Translations under genes and position numbers: made by a program
The notes under the pieces: generated by a model
What the model was told of the DNA's origin: nothing
Seen by the model: the letters and a program-made list of their open reading frames with translations, nothing else
Database searches by the model: none
In this document: piece after piece, positions 61,101 through 64,000 of the stretch
How the letters are laid out: every line of letters begins with the position of its first letter
Numbering within the stretch: the stretch's first letter is position 1
NCBI GenBank assembly: GCA_916610825.1
Contig: OU744453.1
Coordinates: 14,074,469-14,138,468, forward strand
Direction of reading: 5' to 3'
DNA from: Haliclystus octoradiatus
Lineage: Eukaryota > Cnidaria > Staurozoa > Stauromedusae > Haliclystidae
DNA length: 64,000 nucleotides

Positions 61101-63220
61101 GCATAATTGGAATTTATTTAAATTTTTCAAAATAAATCATATTTTCTATTTCACTCAAGCTAAACTAACTACCATGAGTAATTTTGTCAAACAATATTGA
61201 GAATTTTTGAATTTATTAGCAAATAACATTGTAAATTATCGTGTTGATATTAACAAAATCAGTACCGTTAGCATAATTTGAATTTCAGCTAATTATTTAA
61301 TTTTTTCAAAATAAATCATATTTTCTATTTCACTTAAGCTAAACTAACTACCATGAGTAATTTTGTCAAACAATATTGAGAATTTTTGAATTTATTAGCA
61401 AATAACATTGTGAATTATCGTGTTGATATTAACAAAATCAGTACCCTTAGCATAATTGGAATTTCACCTAATTATTGAATTTTTTCAAAATAAATCATAT
61501 TTTCTATTTTACTGCTAAACTAACTACCATGAGTAATTTTTTCAAACAATATTGACAATTTTTGAATTTATTAGCAAATAACATTGTGAATTATCGTGTT
61601 GATATTAACAAAATCAGTACCCCCAGCATAATTAGAACTTCAGCTGATCATTAAATTTTTTAACATAAGTTATATTATCTATTTCACATAGGCTAACTAC
61701 AATGAGTAGTTTTGTTAAATGATTTTTCAAAGTTTTGATTTTATGAGCAAAAAGCATTGTGAATTGTCGTGATCATATTTTGTGAACTATTCTGGATTGC
61801 TAGATTAATTTGGGCTAAATCTGTTATCTAAGACGAAAGATAATAGAAATTTCAATCAATTATAAAAGTTTGCTGTATATTATAATTTCTACTTCAAGAT
61901 CCATTATCTAACTGTTAAACAGTGTAGAATATTGAATTTATGAGCCAAGAGCACAAAACAGTATGAATTTATAGGGCTAATTTTAACAGAATTGATACTC
62001 TATATTTTTATAAATCAAATACATGACAACAAGCAAATTTAAACTAGGCTAGCAAATTTCAATAATACAAGCAAATTTAGTCTAGGGTAGAAAAATTTTC
62101 TCGATTCAAGAAAATATATTCTTTATGAAATATTCACACCACTTATTTTCTTGTTTTAAGAAAATGTGTTGCTTAAAACTAGAATAAAAGCCTACCCTAG
62201 TAAATGGATTTTCCTGTGTAATGAGTCCCGATTAAAGCTGAGGCTTAGAACAGAAATCAATCTGATTAAGTGGAAAGTGGAAAATGTAAGGCGAAATGAT
62301 TGATTCCAAACGAAAAATGTAATATTTCGTATTGATTGTTATTCAGTGACCGCAAATACTCTACAAATGAACATTTTCGAGTACAACATTTAAGCAAAAG
62401 CCAATTTTTGCCTAGATGTACATCTATTCGATCCAACGCCTGATTTAGTCGTACCATGCTACCTTGGTCAGTTAAAAATTAATCATCTTTTTGTAGATCG
62501 TAGCCCGCTTTTTTAGGCTTGCCGTAACTATCTTTCATTCAGTACTAAGCATGAGATGTTATTTTAATTATTTCCCCTTGGATTGCCAAGACTTACCTCC
62601 ACCAGCAGTTTCCATATCACAGAAAGCCTGTGTGATTTTGATATCCAATATTTTCAATAAATAGATGCCATTTTCATTTTCTCCGCGTGTCTGCACTTCC
62701 AAACAATCTTTTGCCTGAAGATTTAAAAAGCAACCGCTGAATGCTTCTTGATTGTTATATTATCCTTGCATTACAAATGTCAGATTGTTTAGAATATTTA
62801 ACTTTTTTAAACAAGTTAATATCTACATATTATAAAGAAGATAAAGGTTAGAGCTATAAAACTTACAGCAGATGTCCTTTCTCTTGTCTGATGAAATTTG
62901 ATTTTGGGATAATTGAGGTCGTAATAAGTTGAATTTTTTGATTGAATAATTTCGCTTTCCTCGTTGTAAGTGGCAGCGCAAGTGAATAATTCACATTGCA
63001 AATTTTTTCCAGTCTCATTTTGAATAACATTGATAGATCGACAATCCTGTGTAGCAGTACAAGAGACTTTGCAGTACAATGATGTGTTCACTGCAAACCG
63101 CTTAAATGGTTTTCTTAATCGTAAGAAACCAACGCTTGTATTATAGCTTGAGCCAATAGTCTCGAAAGCGCAGATAAAGTTAAGCTCAAGAAGTGAAAAT
63201 ATAAAAATATACCACTTCAT
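55170..63220 (-). CDS. Secreted PAN plus fibrinogen-domain protein, paralogue 2 (complete)
   Basis: Four exons: 63220-62867, 62714-62597, 56928-56671, 55423-55170; phases 0, 1, 1; 327 aa and stop. Exon 1: signal peptide MKWYIFIFSLLELNF, then a PAN/apple-like Cys-rich segment (CKVSCTATQDCRS, CELFTC). Exons 2-4: a full FReD of about 209 aa. The first disulfide pair lies in exon 2 (DCLEV, FCDMET), the core [11 protein letters not shown] in exon 3, and the Ca2+ loop KDKDND and last disulfide (NCAVIFTGAWWYDDC) in exon 4. FReD proteins bind sugars or acetylated ligands outside the cell, often in immunity or coagulation (family knowledge). Intron 2 is 5.67 kb because it holds a TIR-bounded satellite insertion; in the paralogue it is 1158 bp. 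All frames are open. The 3' UTR would run straight into (AAT)n. Confidence 0.85.
58085..61790. repeat. Approximately 180-bp satellite array with higher-order repeats
   Basis: About 18 copies of a 177-181 bp unit (landmark tctatttcac at 58187, 58368, 58546, 58725 and so on). Two subtypes recur: one with atgagtaattttgtcaaa and one with gcagtttcgctgaataatg. Larger blocks are duplicated: a roughly 705-bp block near 58790-59250 recurs at 59495-59955 onward almost unchanged, and another similarity has an 884-bp offset (58462 and 59345). A MITE interrupts it at 60159-60637. Confidence 0.9.
60156..60640. mobile_element. PIF/Harbinger-type MITE inside the satellite
   Basis: 479 bp (60159-60637) with ends GGCCCTGTTTACAAGGAGGG and its inverse. 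It is flanked by TAA (60156-60158 and 60638-60640). Neighbouring satellite units read aaactaactacc, so the insertion duplicated exactly TAA. Inside are multiple inverted copies of a cgagttactcgggtaggc word. GGCCCTGTTTACA ends with a TWA duplication are typical of PIF/Harbinger MITEs. No coding capacity. Confidence 0.92.
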
Positions 63221-64000
63221 GATATTAAGTGGACTATGGCGAAGCTAGTGAATAAGCTAGTGGTTATCGTGTCAAATTCGAAGGAACGTTGAATTTCCTG
63301 AGAAAAAAATCAATATTTACATCCTTTAGTGGAATTCTCAAAATGCAATGGACATGGACTCATTTCTCATTGAGCACCTGCGTTGTAGGTTGACATAGAA
63401 ACATGCAATCAAATCCATTGATTAATTAAGCATCTAATTCACCCTTTGAAAATCACAGAGGTGGCATGTCGTACAATGAAAATCATGAATATCCAATTCG
63501 CTTAAGCGCATATTTAGTTGAATATGTATATAATGAATTTTTTTTCAAATTCAACAAATTGCATATATAATGAAGTTCTGATTAATTAATACCTATATAT
63601 GTATAAAAATATGTAAAATTGTTGTTAATGTGGTGAAAACTTCTCGAAAACATATTTGAATGTATAAATTTCATTTCACATGCATATTTTTTATTAGTCC
63701 TACATGATTTTACAATTGGCAAATCTTCTCATTATCATTTATTCAGAACGCGATATTTCATGCGTGGTGAAGTTCATTGAAATGTCAGTCTAATGTTTTT
63801 CAGCTATAAATTGATAGCAGCAGCTGTTACAGATCCATGCTCATTATATTATTTTACAGTATTCGCTATAAATAAAGATGAAGTCATGTCATAATAATTT
63901 GAACTTGTTAATAACTCTACAGACAGAGGATATAGTGAGTACAATGACGCTAATTTAGATGTTAACACACACTGTTAATACTACTATGGAAACGCGATAG
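63221..64000 (-). other. Upstream region of FREP paralogue 2
   Basis: Strongly similar to 8631-9410 upstream of paralogue 1, including the stretch around the word ttcattatcatttattcagaacgcg, so promoter sequence was duplicated with the gene. No TATA box or specific site can be assigned with confidence. Confidence 0.5.

Larger units (their letters stand above)
57727..62217. mobile_element. TIR-bounded insertion filled with satellite DNA
   Basis: The ends are ACAGGAAAATCCAT and its exact inverse. Further in, both ends share a CTACCCTAGA(A/C)...AAATTTGCTTGT block, so the inverted structure extends over some 150 bp imperfectly. The paralogous intron at about 7620 lacks the whole 4491 bp and serves as an empty site; the flanks have diverged enough that the target duplication cannot be read. 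The interior is almost entirely an approximately 180-bp tandem repeat with no coding sequence, so the element is non-autonomous. Confidence 0.8.
55935..64000. repeat. Segmental duplication, copy 2
   Basis: Homologous to 5950-9420 apart from the insertion at 57727-62217. It includes exons 1-3, introns and about 780 bp upstream of the FREP start, reaching the window edge. Confidence 0.85.

Noticed and set aside
58085-61790. A CRISPR-like repeat array
   Set aside because: Units are about 180 bp, contiguous, without unique spacers, and the context is an animal intron.

Overview
The window is nuclear DNA of an animal, most likely an AT-rich, repeat-dense marine invertebrate. The evidence is spliced genes with GT/AG introns, a secreted PAN plus fibrinogen-domain protein, and a mixture of BEL/Pao, chromovirus, Penelope-like, R2-type LINE-like, hAT, PIF/Harbinger and Mutator-like elements. 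I cannot name the species. There is no sign of operons, rRNA genes or CRISPR. Only two host-type genes are supported. They are paralogous minus-strand genes encoding a signal peptide, a PAN/apple-like segment and a fibrinogen C-terminal domain (FReD), and they sit about 50 kb apart in a segmental duplication (5.95-9.42 kb and 55.94-64.0 kb). The right copy (63220 to 55170) has four exons with matching phases and encodes 327 aa. The left copy lacks its last exon in this window.

Layout. 0-5.9 kb: a 9-bp-TSD palindromic MITE, then a decayed minus-strand Ty3/Gypsy-like element (5170-1571). 5.9-9.4 kb: FREP paralogue 1. 10.5-15.65 kb: a complete but mutated plus-strand chromovirus with 178-bp LTRs and AGCAC target duplications. 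16.4-17.1 kb: a TGATCA-rich tandem repeat. 18.7-19.2 kb: a HARBI1-like transposase remnant. 19.95-20.93 kb: a Mutator-like TIR element. 23.1-31.8 kb: a degenerate LINE-like reverse transcriptase gene split by a very young minus-strand BEL/Pao element (24985-31464, LTRs 2/274 different).

32.75-49.31 kb is one nested locus. A plus-strand BEL/Pao element with 207-bp LTRs has been invaded three times. A 2.95-kb near-perfect palindrome of a Penelope-like element lies in its leader. A 1.58-kb hAT with an 8-bp TSD lies in its coding region. A 6.6-kb TIR element with a TTA TSD lies inside its 3' LTR. That last element carries a nine-exon gene of about 1550 codons whose C-terminal part has the ordered motifs of a FEN1/XPG-type nuclease followed by a cysteine-rich CXC tail. 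It is the best candidate here for an under-described mobile system.

49.8-52.2 kb: another hAT with 8-bp TSDs. It contains four modules, each an inverted CCAAT box followed by an ATGCAAAT octamer, upstream of a 57-codon ORF. 52.8-54.05 kb: a third hAT-like element holding a tRNA-derived SINE. 54.6-55.16 kb: a microsatellite tract ending in about 350 bp of (AAT)n, a few bases from the FREP stop codon. 57.7-62.2 kb: a 4.5-kb TIR-bounded insertion in a FREP intron, made mostly of an approximately 180-bp satellite with higher-order structure. That array is itself interrupted by a 479-bp PIF/Harbinger-type MITE. The two FREP paralogues and the two LTRs of the nested BEL element act as natural empty sites, which fix several insertion boundaries exactly.
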